From NCBI RefSeq assembly GCF_030247195.1, contig NC_080672.1, forward strand, positions 85,248,113 through 85,312,112: a stretch of 64,000 bases of DNA, given 5' to 3'. Numbering within the stretch: the stretch's first letter is position 1; each line of letters starts with the position of its first letter. Below the pieces are notes generated by a model, which saw only the letters and a program-made list of their open reading frames with translations, was not told the origin of the DNA and did no database searches. This DNA comes from Topomyia yanbarensis. Lineage: Eukaryota; Arthropoda; Insecta; Diptera; Culicidae. The position numbers and the translations under genes were made by a program. Shown one piece after another: positions 11,441 through 24,369 of the stretch.

Positions 11441-13689
11441 CTGAAAGTTATACTGTTACGGTACTTAACTTGTAGATATAACGGTATCCAGACGGCTTAC
11501 TAAAAGGAAACTCTGCTGCTTCACTGCTCTACTGGCCGATAACGGTAAACGCACAAAACATAAAAGAAAGGAAAAAATACTGAATCCTCGACGAGGCGGA
11601 GAATGCGCAAGATAACTTTGTCAGAGGATTAGCACTATTCTTTATAACTTTACACTGCACTGATTGGAAAGATCGATTTATCGATCCGAAAGTCACCGAA
11701 CGAATGATCTATAGTATGAATAATGAAATAGTGTCTACATCAGTGGTTTTCAATCGGGGATGAATACCCCCAGAGGTAAATTAAACTATTGTAGGGGGTG
11801 AATTGTGCGGGACAAGGTAGTTAGATAGTCTCAGATAGTTTTCGTGTATTAAACCGTTAATGCACTTTGAAACGTCTATGCCTTTTAAAAAAATGCGGTT
11901 GAGTCAAAATAATCTCATTGACTGTGGAAAATGTTTAGTCTTCTATGCCGATAAAACCTGTAAAGTTTCATCAGAATATAAGATGGCCGGTCACGATTCG
12001 TGGAATTCCTCAATGGCGAAATAAGAAAACAATATACTGCAAAATAGCCGCAATACCCTTCATGGTTATAAGGAATGTCTGATCAGAATTTCGTCGCTAC
12101 AATTATTCGTGTTCCTCAGTTCGTCATTTTTGGGATAATCATTACATCGTTATTCACGGAAACCACTGTCATCGATAGTAGGATAGAATTTTAATTGTAA
12201 CTAAATGGAATGGGGACCTGGAAATGGAAATGTAGGTTTTCACTAAAGCTTTAAGCTGTTCCTCGGGCTGTCGCTGAAAATAGCTTTTCATTTTATATTA
12301 TGTTTCAACTATAAAAGAGTAATTTTCTGTGGAAGTCACGGTACGCTTCACTAAATGTTCCTATACCTCAGCGGTAGTTCATGTTCTGTAGATTGGTATG
12401 TGTTTTTGTGGTGGAGTCTGATACCATACTGATAGCTGGTATCGTTCGGTTTATTTTGGAAGGCTTCGCGTTTTCCACAATATGTTAACTCAAAATGGTA
12501 GTGACGACTCCAGACTGTTCCCAAATGCACCGCCACTGATTTTGCTCAATGTACGATGGTACCAATATTATACAAAATTTAATTTACTTGCAGGTTATCC
12601 CTACTGAATGAAGAAAGCATTTCGCGGAGTAAGTTGTATTATGTAGATAAAGGCTTATTTTTTCAATTATAATTGGAAAATAAATATAAATTAGAGTTTT
12701 TTTTTCATATCATGTCCCTTTACATATATTTTCTAGGTTATTCTGTTTGTAGTATTAGCTGAGCACAAGCATAATAGGTCTCTCTAATAAAACACAAATT
12801 CAAATGCATTAGGTACGATTTACACGATACGTCAGGCTTCCATTACCGGCACAGCATGCCAACGGAACGACAAAATTAGTTACATGCAGTTAAAGTGAGG
12901 TATTCGCGCACATCACCGGAAAGGATAGTTTTGATGTACAGAACGTGTGAATGGGCACACGAGAAGCGCGTTTAACTTATTCTTACGGAATGCTGACGTG
13001 ACGTTGATGTTGTTTTCCATTGACGGAAGCTTATGTATCGTCGAGCTTTACCCCTAATCCGTCCAATTCAAAAAGTTTTGAAAAAATGTTTTTAATCCAC
13101 CTAATCATGTAATGTGACATTTATTATAACTTATAACCCGTTTGTTGGTTGATTTTGATATAAAAATCCTAACATAACCTCAAAATTGTTAGATATTTAT
13201 AGCGAGTTACCATTTTCTGGAATATTATGTATGCTGAAAACGAAAAATATGATATTGAATAAGCCAAACCGTATTAATTTTGGTTTGGAGGGGGTATAAA
13301 GGCTGATGAAAATATTTTCATTTATTGTACAAGAGGTGGATCTTTATACTGCTTCGCAAAAATTGACGGCTGTTTTGTTTTAAAGTGCTCATTTGACATG
13401 AGCTGCGAAAGGGGAATATCCGTCTGTATGTATGGAAAGGATGTTTATGTTTATAAATTCAAGTGAAGATAACGCGACAGAAGCGAGATGGTGAATTGCT
13501 GGTTTATACCGTGCATACGGTCAAGGCTTCTGTCTGTCACGTTAAATTTTTACGCACATTGCATAAGAAAAGTCAGCAAAAACGATAAAATCAGATTCTA
13601 TCCCAACTGCACATTATTAAGATCACTAAACCGCACATTTATTCTGCAGAAAGTTATTTTCTATCATGAACGGTTTTCGTGTTATTGTC
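11441..13689. other. AT-rich DNA with unassigned repeat remnants
   Basis: I see no gene here. A stretch at about 11740-11800 begins CATCAGTGGTTTTCAATC, resembling the end of some hAT elements, but I found no partner end. The motif CTGTCACGTTA at about 13533 recurs at 16852, 17064, 20386 and, with one change, 20226, hinting at an old dispersed repeat. Confidence 0.4.
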
Positions 13690-13697
13690 ATTTTAAT

Positions 13698-16600
13698 TAG
13701 AGGTGTGCGCCGATGCATTTTTAATCGGCGGCGGCATAAGCGACATATTTGGCCGGCGGCGGCGGCGTTGGCGGCGTCACGCCGTTGGACCCTATCGGCG
13801 GCGGCGCGCCGGCGTGTGTCGGCGTGACGAATATTGACGCCTATGTAACTAAAAACAATTCTTGGCAGTAAAATTCCTTTCCCAAATTGGTAACAGACTT
13901 CGCAGCACATACAAACAGACGTTACCAGCTTGAAGAAAATTCTAAAAAAAAATCATCGCTCACGATGTACTAGCGACATCTTTTGAACACATTGCACAAA
14001 ATGGAATTCTCGCAATCATATCAAGTAATTTTTTTTCAACTGAAGCTCCAATAGTGCCCACCTAGGGCAGATCACTTTCAGAATGTATTACAAATTTGCT
14101 TCAAATTAGAAAAAATGCATTTAATTTCCATTTTTGCAGCAATTTTGCACTCCTTCGCAGAGAAGATTGTTTAACAATCGTCCTACGCTGATCCACTTTG
14201 TTAGATGTTTTGTTGAATGTAGGGCTGGTTTTTTGTAGGGTTTTGACGTCTTACACGCAACGCAAAATGCATTATGAATTTCTAAATGCATTTAATTTCG
14301 CTGATGCGTCACAAGTGCCCACCCTGCTTGCCAAATGCAAGATAATAAATGAATGGTGGTACTGTTTTTACAGTTGCAAAATTTAAAGAACGAAATAGAA
14401 AAATTGTCGATGTCGCATACTACGACTTCGCATGAAATAATGATTGCAATGGACAAATTTAAAGAATGCAGAGTAACGACTGTATTTCAATGACACATAA
14501 TAATTATTTTTTGTTCTATGTTTGGGAAATTAAAACGGTAAAATAGTTTTTGTTTTGTTTGAGGAAATTAATTCTAGTTGTCGTTTCATTGTTTTTTGTT
14601 TCATTTTAGTCTTCTTTACCGTCGCTCTTTAAGAATCCCACAGATATCGGGTACCCTAACACGAGGCGTTCCTAATGGCATTAATGGCATTACTGCGCAG
14701 AAATGTCACTTTTAATGGCCATGTAAGGACTTTTCAAGGTATACACATTACTTCATTTTCCTGGTTGGCATTTACTTTTACTTCTTGTAAGTACAAAATA
14801 ACGCATACGATTCCGTGGCACCACATTTTCTTTCAACTTAAGATTTGCTTCTATCTAGAGTGCAAAGTATGCTCGATGTGCTGGAGTCATACAGATCTAC
14901 ACCATAACGAAACCTAAATATACAGTTACTATCATTCATAATAATTCCACGACTTGATGTTGGGTTGAAACTGATTACTAAACAAGTCTGATTGAAAATG
15001 GTCTGAGCCTATCTCTAGTTTTCGTAGCACCTGCACTCCGCCAATTGCTCCAGCAGATCCGGGGACCAACAAATTCGAATCCATTGCATACATCTAGTCA
15101 GATTCGATACACCGAATCAATTAAATTACTAACATCCTATTAAGTGCTTACTCGGCGATCGGCATCGTGTTGTAACTTAAGAAATAATTGTGAATAACTC
15201 CCGCCTTGGGCACTTCGACAAGAATGAATTTCACATTTCCGGACCATTTTGTTTGTTTTGGTTTGCATGAGATTAAAAAGACGGTAACGTTTTTGGGTGG
15301 GTGCGGAAACTAAGTAACGCATTTAGCTCTGTGTCAAAATCTCTTCACTAACACCACGCTCGCTGATATGGCGCATTTTTTTGTAATTTAAAACGACCGT
15401 TTTTTCTACGAGTGATGAAAATTCATCTCGTGTTACGTCTTTTTTGTCTGTGATACCGGGTTGATGCAACTGACACTGAAAATCTTTCCTGAGTGGGGCT
15501 AGATCACACGATGAATAATTTTTGAGACCAGAAATCTTACCCGCCACATCAGTGCACCAGCGTCGCGAAAAGTCAAGATCATTCTGTCCAACTATTCTTC
15601 GAGAAATTTTTTTTAAAATAGGTCACGATTCAATCAATGATAAGTAAACCTCGCATTGAAAATAATTTTTGTGTTTTCAAAAAACTAGTTCACGCAAAAA
15701 GATGGCATTATACTCAAATGTTTAGTAGGTGGTTGTGTCTGAATATGCTTAATATTTTTATGATTCTAGTTCATAACTTGATGATACATTGATTTGTATT
15801 AACTTTATTGACTAAAAAAGTCAAGAATTGAATGATGTGCAACGATTTTCGTAAATTAATATCACGTGTTAACGTGATATTTTAGTCTTGAGTTTATCGT
15901 CGGATTTTTTACACAGAGTCACGTGTCTTATAGTTTTCTTAATTATTTCACGGACTTGAATTGTGGCTAAGTAATGTATTTTTGATGCTTAGCGCAGTTT
16001 CATTTAATTCCGAACATTACACTGAATCTTAACAAAAGAATAATAGGGTTATAGGTCCTGGTAGTTTCCTTGTATTTAATGCTCGCGCCTATGAGACTAG
16101 TTGCTAGCATTTGTACACAATATCTCACATAGAAATTTCAAAACCAAAGAGCAGAGCGAATAATCCATGAATAATAGTCTGAGTTCCTTGAAATTGTTTT
16201 CGTAAGTATATTAAGATTATGTGGAAAGTTGATTACTTCATGAACTATATCATGATCAGTTTCACGAGCTCGACGGGTAATCGTGTCTAGCATACTAGGA
16301 ATCATGAATCGCTTAATAAATCGATGAATAATACACTGTATTCCATTGAAATTGATTACGTGCAAAGATTAAGATCAGGCACATTATCGTAAATATCATT
16401 ACTTATATCTTGAAAGTGGAAGTGTTTTTTTTTAATTTGTGAACATTTCCACGCGCACGAATGGTGAATTGTAAGTTATACGCTCGCAATCATAACCAGT
16501 TGACGAAGCAAGAATGGATGCATGAATTGTATTCCGAGTGTCGTGTAATGATTTGCGAGAAAATATCAAGACTTTGTTAATTTTGTGATCTAATTCACAA

Positions 16601-16840
16601 CCACTAATACCAAATAAACATCAATATGTGATTAATCATGAATCAGTTAACGTCGTATATTCGGACCATAGACAATGTTTCTAGATTTGTGGTTAATATT
16701 ATGAGCCAACGATTTTCGAGTTCGCGAATTGTCGGCGTGGGAAAAAAGCGTCGGCGGCGCGCCGCCGGTATACCTTTCGGCGTCGGCGTTTGTTAAAATT
16801 TACCGGCGGCGGCGGCGTGGCGCGGCGGCGCACAGGTCTA
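13698..16840. mobile_element. Non-autonomous hAT-like element with GC-rich ends (3.14 kb)
   Basis: The left end reads TAGAGGTGTGCGCCG and the right end, inverted, TAGACCTGTGCGCCG. Both are flanked by the identical 8-bp duplication ATTTTAAT (13690-13697 and 16841-16848); 8-bp duplications are the hallmark of hAT elements. Inside each end lie about 120 bp of (GGC)-rich sequence (13718-13835 and 16733-16830), in sharp contrast to the AT-rich interior. I find no transposase: the longest frame (94 codons, minus strand, 13626-13910) covers the GC-rich end and is low-complexity. It was therefore presumably moved in trans by a related autonomous element. Confidence 0.8.
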
Positions 16841-16848
16841 ATTTTAAT

Positions 16849-17847
16849 ACGTCTGTCACGTTACACAATTTTCGGAGTGTGTTTGGAGGTTGCCCGACTA
16901 AATTGAAAAAGTCTGTTCCGTTGGCCCGCAAATTTGCATGAACATAGTTTTAAGTTGAAGCTTGGAAAACAAGGAAGAGTTTAAAATATAGTTTTCCTGA
17001 AGAAAAATTTTGTTTTCGATTTTATGGAGTATTCTCAATGATCTGTCAAGTTACAACCAGAATCTGTCACGTTACAGTTCTATATTTTTATTACAGCAAG
17101 CATATCGAGACAGTCGTGCACAAATCATCATTGAACTGGGAACTGAGTATTAACGGGAAATTTCATGTATATTTATAAAAACATATTGGTTTTGATGAAC
17201 AAACGTGAATAACTTATAAAAAGGTCGTAATTTCACGAAGTAATGTCGAAAAAAATCTAAAAAAACTTAAAAACATCTGCATTTTGAAGCACAATTTTTC
17301 ATGAGAATTTTGAATTGAAAAACTATTTTGAAATACATTCTATAACTAAATTATTTAAAGAAAAAAAATTACATTAAAGTCAAAAATTTAAGTTTAAAAT
17401 TTAAAAGAATTTTTGAAATATGTTAAAACCTTTTATTGTTATTTTCTCCACAATGCAATGCTATTTTAAACATTTTTTATTTGCAATTAAATTTTAAACG
17501 TGTTATGTTTTTGCGTTTGGGATCTGTGAGTTGTTTATTAAAAAGGGCGTATTTTCACTACTAGATAGTTTTGTTGAAGAAAAAAAAATCAAAATATTTC
17601 GGAAAATTTTTCTTAAGAGCATTTTGCTTCAAAATTATATTTAGTATTAGTATTGTATAAAAAAATTATATTTATGACTGGCCAATACTAAGAAATAAGT
17701 TAAAAATGCTTCCTTACTAATAACTTCCTAATAATTTAATTACAGTTCCTTCAGTTTTTACGTTTTCGTTAACCAAAAAATCATTTTTTAAATATTACTC
17801 TTGAATAAAAATTGTTTGTTTAATAATGCAAAATATTTAGTCTCCCA
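16849..17847. other. AT-rich DNA, no gene recognised
   Basis: Strongly AT-rich with many homopolymer runs and no frame with a signature. It contains CTGTCACGTTA-type motifs at about 16852 and 17064, shared with flanking regions. Confidence 0.5.
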
Positions 17848-17866
17848 TAAAGATGAAACGTAAAAG
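17848..17866. repeat. 19-bp direct repeat (left TSD)
   Basis: TAAAGATGAAACGTAAAAG is repeated exactly at 20124-20142 and brackets the insert 17867-20123. A perfect 19-bp direct repeat is in the range produced by target-primed reverse transcription. Confidence 0.85.
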
Positions 17867-20123
17867 ATTACTCGGGATTTTTTTGGCATAGTTTGCTGCC
17901 TCCCGGTTATCGAAAGTGTAAATAACGGTGCAATTTAACGATTATACAAAGTGAAGTGGCTTATAAAAGCATTTTTCGGTATATTTTCGACTGACGCGAG
18001 TGGTAACAGTTTGCGAAAATCGAATTCCGGCAAATGAAAAAAATCTTTTCCTCGCATTACGGGCCGTCGATTCCCGATGCAATGACAATAAAAGTGCACA
18101 GAAAATCTCTAGTAACACAGTGTACATTCTAAAAATAGTGAAAAATGGTTTTTCAGAGAAAAAAAATCGATCCGAAAAGTGGAAAAAATGCGGCAATAAG
18201 AAAAATTGTCATATTCGCATAATTGGCGTTTTACCAGCGACTAGCGACTACAAGGTGTCGCCCCAAAATTCTTCGCCCGAAAAATAGATGGCAAACCAGC
18301 CGGTCGGTGCTCAGCTGATTTCGTCCGCGTCCCTTGTCACCTATTTTTATTGGGTGTTTCATCGGCGGTGCCTTGGATATTCAACTGTTTTTTTAACTTT
18401 CTTATTTTATTGCAAATGAGTAGAGATTTGATTCTTTTATATTAGGGATTGCAGATATTTTGTCGCATGTAAATTTTGGGAGTTCGTTGATGTGATGGCA
18501 CTGTATGGGAGCACGTATCTGTCGGCCAACTTTTCTTTGGACTGAGCAAAAACTAATTTCTACGGGGGAACTGATCCACAGAGCATTCATTGTGCTTAGG
18601 GAAAACACAAGGCCATGTGTGGAATGATGACTTCAATCATATTTAAGGTTTGAGAATTGACAATTCGCGAGAGGGATCAGGGACCGGTTGGCAATTACCT
18701 TCCGTTATTTCAGCACGAAGAATAAGTGTTTTGCTGTCATATTCATTGGTTAGCTTTCAATTCTATCTCATGCCTCCATGTGAGTCTAGGTCTATTGACG
18801 ACATTTGGTCCTTCGACCGGCGACGACAGGGTGCTATCGGCCTTCAGCCGATAGTGCCAGAACGAGAGGGTGCGAACGGATCTAGCCGAGAAGACAATAA
18901 CGTAAAAATGAATAGTTGTTCGGAGGTCGGCTCCACTGGGACTTTGATTTGACTGGTATCGATGATCGCGGGTTGATCCGTACTGAAAAATCGCCGCGTC
19001 TGTTTTAATGAATCTAATTTCAAGCTCCGTTATTGGTAACAAGCCCGTGCATCAGGTTAACGATCCACTGTATTTCCCTTCAATGTTCGATATAATCGTT
19101 CGTATACGTGTACTGCAGTTAGAAGCATGTTTGTCCCACGTTCTATGGGATTCCCTATATACATGGGAAAATTGTGCGTAGAACGGCAGTGTATTTCACA
19201 AACAATCAGATAACGAAAATAGGAAATACTTTCGTTGATTTATAACATCTCGAGCTATCATAACTCTTTGTCTATATAACGTGTTATCACTCGGTAGTTT
19301 GCAACCCAAAAATATATCCTAGAGAAGGAATAGCGAAATTAGTTTAAATAATGTCGCAATAAATAGTGATTCGGCCCATTACGGCTACCCAGAGTTTAAA
19401 AAGAACCAAAAACTAAATAAGATCTTCTTTTTCGAGCTATCGTGTTCTCGAAAACTAACTAAACTACTATCTAATGAACTATGCTTTACAGGTCGCATCA
19501 CTTGCTTGGAGCGAATCGTAGACCCCATTCCCTTCCAAACCACCAACTCCGCGACAACTATGGAAGAGTCTTAGGAATCTTCTGTATAAGTTTCCTCATT
19601 TTATTCAAACGATCGCCGGGTAGAATCAGCACCGACACGATAGAAACCATGAAAAAAATTGTCGCGTGATTGAATATTATTAACAAAATATAAGCAGTGC
19701 TCCTTATAGCCGGCTATCTGGAGTACAAGTTGCTTATTTTGCTAATCGTATTAATACAACAAATGATAAATTTCCCAAATTCTCGGCTGCCGGCTGCCCA
19801 GAGCAATTATTATATGCTAACGCTATTGGCACACTTACTAACAACTCTCCCCTTCCCGTGATACATGTGGAGATGCGGAGGATTTCTCAGTCTCTAGTAG
19901 CGACATGTATCGGACTAACATTCCTTCCTTTTCCAGAAGATCTGCATTCGGACGTGGCCGGCGTCGGTATTGATCAGCATGCAGGGATCAGAATGGCTTG
20001 TACAATGTGGCTCATCATGTTATTCCCAAGCATGTTGTTCCAATGAACATTTTGCAACCTAATTTGGTTCTGGTCAATAACGGAGTAGCAACTACGGGCG
20101 ATCTCTTATGCTTATGCTTATGC
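17867..20123 (+). mobile_element. ORF-less retroposon-like insert (2.26 kb) with TTATGC tail
   Basis: The insert is bounded by a perfect 19-bp direct repeat and ends in three TTATGC-type hexamer units directly before the right repeat. Non-LTR retrotransposons and their parasites end in poly(A) or short tandem repeats and make long TSDs, so this structure indicates retroposition on the plus strand. The body has no reverse transcriptase and no frame over about 100 codons. I do not recognise it. It could be a non-autonomous derivative keeping only the UTRs of a larger element, or a retroposed non-coding transcript. The last 250 bp (about 19860-20110) are less AT-rich than the rest. Confidence 0.65.
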
Positions 20124-20142
20124 TAAAGATGAAACGTAAAAG

Positions 20143-20784
20143 GTTTCATCAGAATCGAAGATGGTCACCATTTTGAAGTAATTGAATCAGACTTGATGGA
20201 ATTGCTTCGCATCAGAAAACATCTGTTACGTTACATAAGATCAACTGTGTTTTCTCAAAAATGAATAAAACTTTTAGGTTTTCACAATTCAATTTCAAAA
20301 AGTAGACTCAAAGTAGTAATAAAAAATATAGGTTAGACATTGTATACATGCTTTTAGTGGTCCACAAAACTTTCCAATTTTTTATCTGTCACGTTACAAG
20401 TTATATGGTTTCCGTTACTTCACAATTGAAAATAAGCATTTATCCTTATTTATCACAATATTTCAAGCAATATCATCAAATTTAAATTAGACTACGATGG
20501 AAAAATGTGGATCCAGGCAAAAGTTGAAAATATGGATTTTGTGTACATTTTTATCTCCTTACGGTCTTGTAGTCATTTTCAGATCATGCAAATAGCATCA
20601 ACAAACTTTTATAAATGACAGACATGGAACTTTTTACTGGGCTCTCCATTCATATTTTTTAATATTAGAGGTTATATACTTACGGGAAACAAGCCGTCAA
20701 ACGTCAAACAAAATTTGATAAAAAAAAATTCACCTGTGGTTGCCATTTTGGGAGCCTTGACCATATGAGCTGTTGCCGCAAGGT
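20143..20784. other. AT-rich DNA, old repeat sequence
   Basis: I see no coding region. It includes TGTTACGTTAC and TGTCACGTTAC motifs at 20226 and 20386, and a TTTCATCAGAAT...AAGATGG stretch similar to one near 11970. It is probably the remainder of the repeat into which the preceding insert landed. Confidence 0.4.
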
Positions 20785-21419
20785 TTAACCCATTATTGCC
20801 CAACTTATTTTTCACGCGCATCACAAATTGTGTTTTCAGATCGAAGAAAAATGATGTGGTCATTCCAGTAAAATTATTTTTGTACTCAAAGTAGCTGATA
20901 TAATAAGGAACAACCAGTGAAAATCTAAGATTGATCGGTTAATCGATTCCTGAGATATCGTGATCGCCGCGGATGAACTTTTCAACAAAATACAACTCCG
21001 AGATAATCGAGTTTTACTGTCGGCGCAGCGAGTCAACGGTCTAGCGTATCAAACACTACGCACCGCCTAAGAGTGGTCAATGGGTAGCGGTCTATGAATA
21101 GCTGTAACTCAAGTTGTAGTATTCCGATCTTAATGAAACTTTGAGAAAATTTTCCTCAGCGTATGTAGTTTCAGAATATTTAATTCACAAAAATTCGATT
21201 TTTTTCATACTAACAAAAATGTGCAACCCCTCAAGAGAAAATTGATTAAAAACAAAACATAAACACCGGTTTAACCACTCAAACTGCTCTACACATATTC
21301 TGCAGGAGTATATGAACAATATTGACTCGTTGATAATGCCTGTTCTGCGTTATTATTTGAGTAATAGGAGTTATTCTTAGCACCTACTATATATAGTAGG
21401 TTGGGCAATAATGGGTTAA
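20785..21419. mobile_element. piggyBac-like MITE
   Basis: A perfect 16-bp inverted repeat, CCCATTATTGCCCAAC (20789-20804) and its complement (21400-21415), is flanked on both sides by TTAA (20785-20788 and 21416-21419). A TTAA target duplication with ends starting CCC and ending GGG is diagnostic of the piggyBac superfamily. The body is 627 bp with no transposase, so it is non-autonomous. The right end carries an extra small palindrome, CCTACTATATATAGTAGG, just inside the terminal repeat. Confidence 0.88.
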
Positions 21420-22013
21420 GTCGTTCCATACACTGAAAAAACTAGACACGTTAACATCATGTGGAAAACAATTAAATTCAATTGTAAAATACATGAAAAG
21501 GATACGTTTGCCATTTCAATATCTAATAGAGTATGAACAATGTGATTTACATGAGGAATTCTTGCGAACATTATGTGAAAATCACATACACATCATAAGA
21601 AACTCCATTGGCTATGATTTCCAAATGAATTACACGTGAATATAATTTAGTTTTACCTATAAATTTAATGAGTAGAAGAATCGGCAAAATCAATCGTTTT
21701 ACATATGGATATGCACTGTATGTTTTTCACATGAATGTTTTGTGGAAAGCTCATACCACAGAGAACAGACATCCATGATCGAACAAAAATATTTAAATAA
21801 CCTGTTTTAATCCACCTAGCGGTGCAATTGTGCCTTTCTCAATCATGAACACGTGAATGTTTGCGTTGTTTATATTCATTAAAAGCTTTCAAATGAATAT
21901 ATTACATTTTATTATTATACATGACATGACAAATATACAAGAAAAAATCACTATTCGAGTTCTAAAATTTTGTAAAAGAAAAAACAGCTACATTAATATT
22001 AAATTGAAAAACC
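21420..22013. other. AT-rich DNA with a lone repeat-family 5' end
   Basis: At about 21803-21842 there is a copy of the sequence that opens the repeat at 22014 (GTTTTAATCCACCTAG, then GTGCAATTGTGCC). It is not followed by the rest of that repeat, so it is a truncated copy. No gene was seen. Confidence 0.5.
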
Positions 22014-23016
22014 TGTTTTAATCCACCTAGAGGTGCAATTGTGCCTTTCTCATTTCTCCAAACTATGATTTAATAGCTGGTTCGTACAATATAACTTTAT
22101 GGAAATGTCTTTCATTCTTATTACACTTGGTAAGTATATATAAGAGCACCTTTTTGCATTCATCGCGGTATCGGTTTGAATCGGAGTTTTCTATGTGATC
22201 GACCTCCACAACCCGTAACTCCGGTGCTGGAAGTCGGATGGAGATGGAATTTAATAACAGTTTCTGGGGACGCAACACCTTTCATTTGAGACTAAGTAGA
22301 GCAAATCTAGCCATTTTCGAGAAACCAATATAACCGTTATTCTGACTTTGGATGCTTCCGGATCCGTCGATGGTGGCCAGTGTGGCCAAAGAGAGTTTGA
22401 ATGACTGTTGGGGACCTAGATCTACAAATTCAACAGTTGTGTTTACATTTTGGAAAAAAAATCACCTTTTTACATTCATCGCAGAATTCGTTAGAATCGG
22501 GATTTGCTGCGTGATCGTACGTATCACCCTGTAATTCAGGACCAGAACTCGGATCCACACAAAATTCAACAGCAGCTGATGGACCTTTCATTTAAAATTA
22601 AGTTTGTCAAAATCGGTTCAGAAAATTCCGAGAAACTGATTTGGAAAAATCAACAAATTTTGTTTTGTAACCATACTCTTCAACTCGTAATTCGGAACAA
22701 GATGTCGGTTGAAAATGAAATTCAATAGCAACCTATGGGAATATTATACCTTTCATTTGAATCTTAGTTTGTAAAAATCGGTTCAGCCATCTCCGAGTAA
22801 CCGATGTGGACATTTTGTTAACAAATCCGCACATACACACACATACATACACACATACACATACACACATACATACATACGCACATACATACACACAGAT
22901 ATTTTGCGATCTCGGCGAACTGAGTCGAATGTTATATGAGACTCGGCCCTCCGGGCCTCGGTTAGAAAGTCGGTTTTTGGAGCAATTGCATAACCTTTCT
23001 ATATAAGAAAGGCAAA
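22014..23016 (+). repeat. CCTCCGG-core interspersed repeat, complete copy 1
   Basis: It starts GTTTTAATCCACCTAG, then GTGCAATTGTGCC and TTTCTCA. It ends with a CA/CATA microsatellite, a conserved roughly 110-bp core containing CTCGGCCCTCCGGGCCTCG, and AAGAAAGGCAAAA. The GCCTTTCTCA start and its near inverse at the end form a short terminal inverted repeat. The interior consists of diverged units with a CCGGAA..GGAAGTCGGAT motif and AAAATCGGTTCAG. It is non-coding. The family is very common in this window; I cannot name it with certainty. Confidence 0.7.
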
Positions 23017-24217
23017 AGAATAATATTTAATTAGCTTAATAAGCATGAGTTCAATGTTATCTTCATGTGATTATAATTTGCAAAGGTTGGTGGAATGCGT
23101 TTGAACGTGTAGGGAATGGGGGTTTAGTAGAGTGGGTGTGGAGGATGCGTCAGAAATCCTTCATCTTATTTCGGTATACGGGGTGGATGAAGGAAATCTG
23201 GGCGTGAGGGTGATCCAAGAAGAGGGGAGTGATGAAGGAGGGAGGTGTAAGGGCAAGGTGGGGAGGGGGGGGGGGAAGGGGCGGCTACGCAATACTCAAC
23301 TGCATATTTTGCCTTCCATTTGAGACTTGGTTTGAGAAAATCGGTTCAGTCATCACCGATGAACCGATGTGACTTTAATTGTGGAATATGCCCGGAATTC
23401 CGGACTTCCGGAATCGTCGATAGTGGACAATATATTCAAAGAATGTTTGATTGGCAATCAGTGATCTAGATCTACGATTAGAAGTAATTTGGTGACCATT
23501 TCAATAGTTTTTAGCCTCTGAGGTATTACGATTGTACCGATTTATATGGGAAATTCCAGTGTATCCTTACTAACACCCCTGTAACTCCGGAAGCAAGAGT
23601 CAGAACCGAATGAAATTCAGCAGCAGTCAATGGCATTACTGTATCTTTCATTTGAAATTAAGTTCGTAAAAATCGGTAGAGAATTCGTTGTGGAATGGGT
23701 GTGATATTAGCTTAGGAACTTGGCGGGTTCCCCGAGGGCGTCATGAACCGTCATAGGTGGCCAATGTGGTCAAAGCTGCTTTGATTGATCATTAGTGATC
23801 CAGACCCGCAAACTAGAGTAATGTTACATCAATTTTAATATGTTTTACATCATTTGAACATTATGGTGGTACCAGTTTATATGGGAATTTGCTGTGTGAC
23901 CGCACTCTTCAACCCGTAACTCCGGAACCGGAAGTCGGATCAACTAAAAATTCAACAGCAGCTTATGGGAGCGTTATACCTTTCAGATGAAACTAAGTTT
24001 GCGAAAATCGGTTCAGCCATCTCTGAGAAAATTGTGTGAGTTTAAATGACACACACACACACACACATACACACACACACATACATACACACACAGACAT
24101 TTGCCGATCTCGACGAACTGAATCGAATGGTGTATGATACTCGGCCCTCCGGGCCTCGGTTAAAAGGTCGATTTTTACAGTGATTGCATAGCCTTTCTTT
24201 ATATGAGAAAGGCAAAA
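22464..24217 (+). repeat. Segmental duplication, unit 1 (1.75 kb)
   Basis: This segment and the one spread over 25370-35191 are the same sequence in the same orientation with scattered differences. They start together at ACCTTTTTACATTCATCG and end together at GAGAAAGGCAAAA. Unit 2 is longer only because of two retrotransposon insertions and an expanded CATA tract. The unit includes the end of one repeat copy and all of the next. Confidence 0.85.
23300..24217 (+). repeat. CCTCCGG-core interspersed repeat, copy 2
   Basis: It has the same family signature: repeated CCGGAACCGGAAGTCGG-type units, AAAATCGGTTCAGCC, a CA microsatellite at about 24046-24099, the CTCGGCCCTCCGGGCCTCG core and a closing GAGAAAGGCAAAA. 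It lacks the GTTTTAATCCACCTAG opening. Between copies 1 and 2, at 23100-23290, is a G-rich spacer without coding signal. Confidence 0.75.
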
Positions 24218-24369
24218 AGGTGCGAAATCGGCAGTCCCAAAAAGTCGATTTTCATAAAAAACAATTTTCGAGATAACATAAAATCTCGACGTTTCATGCA
24301 TTTTAAAGATGTTTGGCATCAAAAACGAATTTGATTTCTGAAATTTCATGGGGTCCCCCCTTTGAAAAA

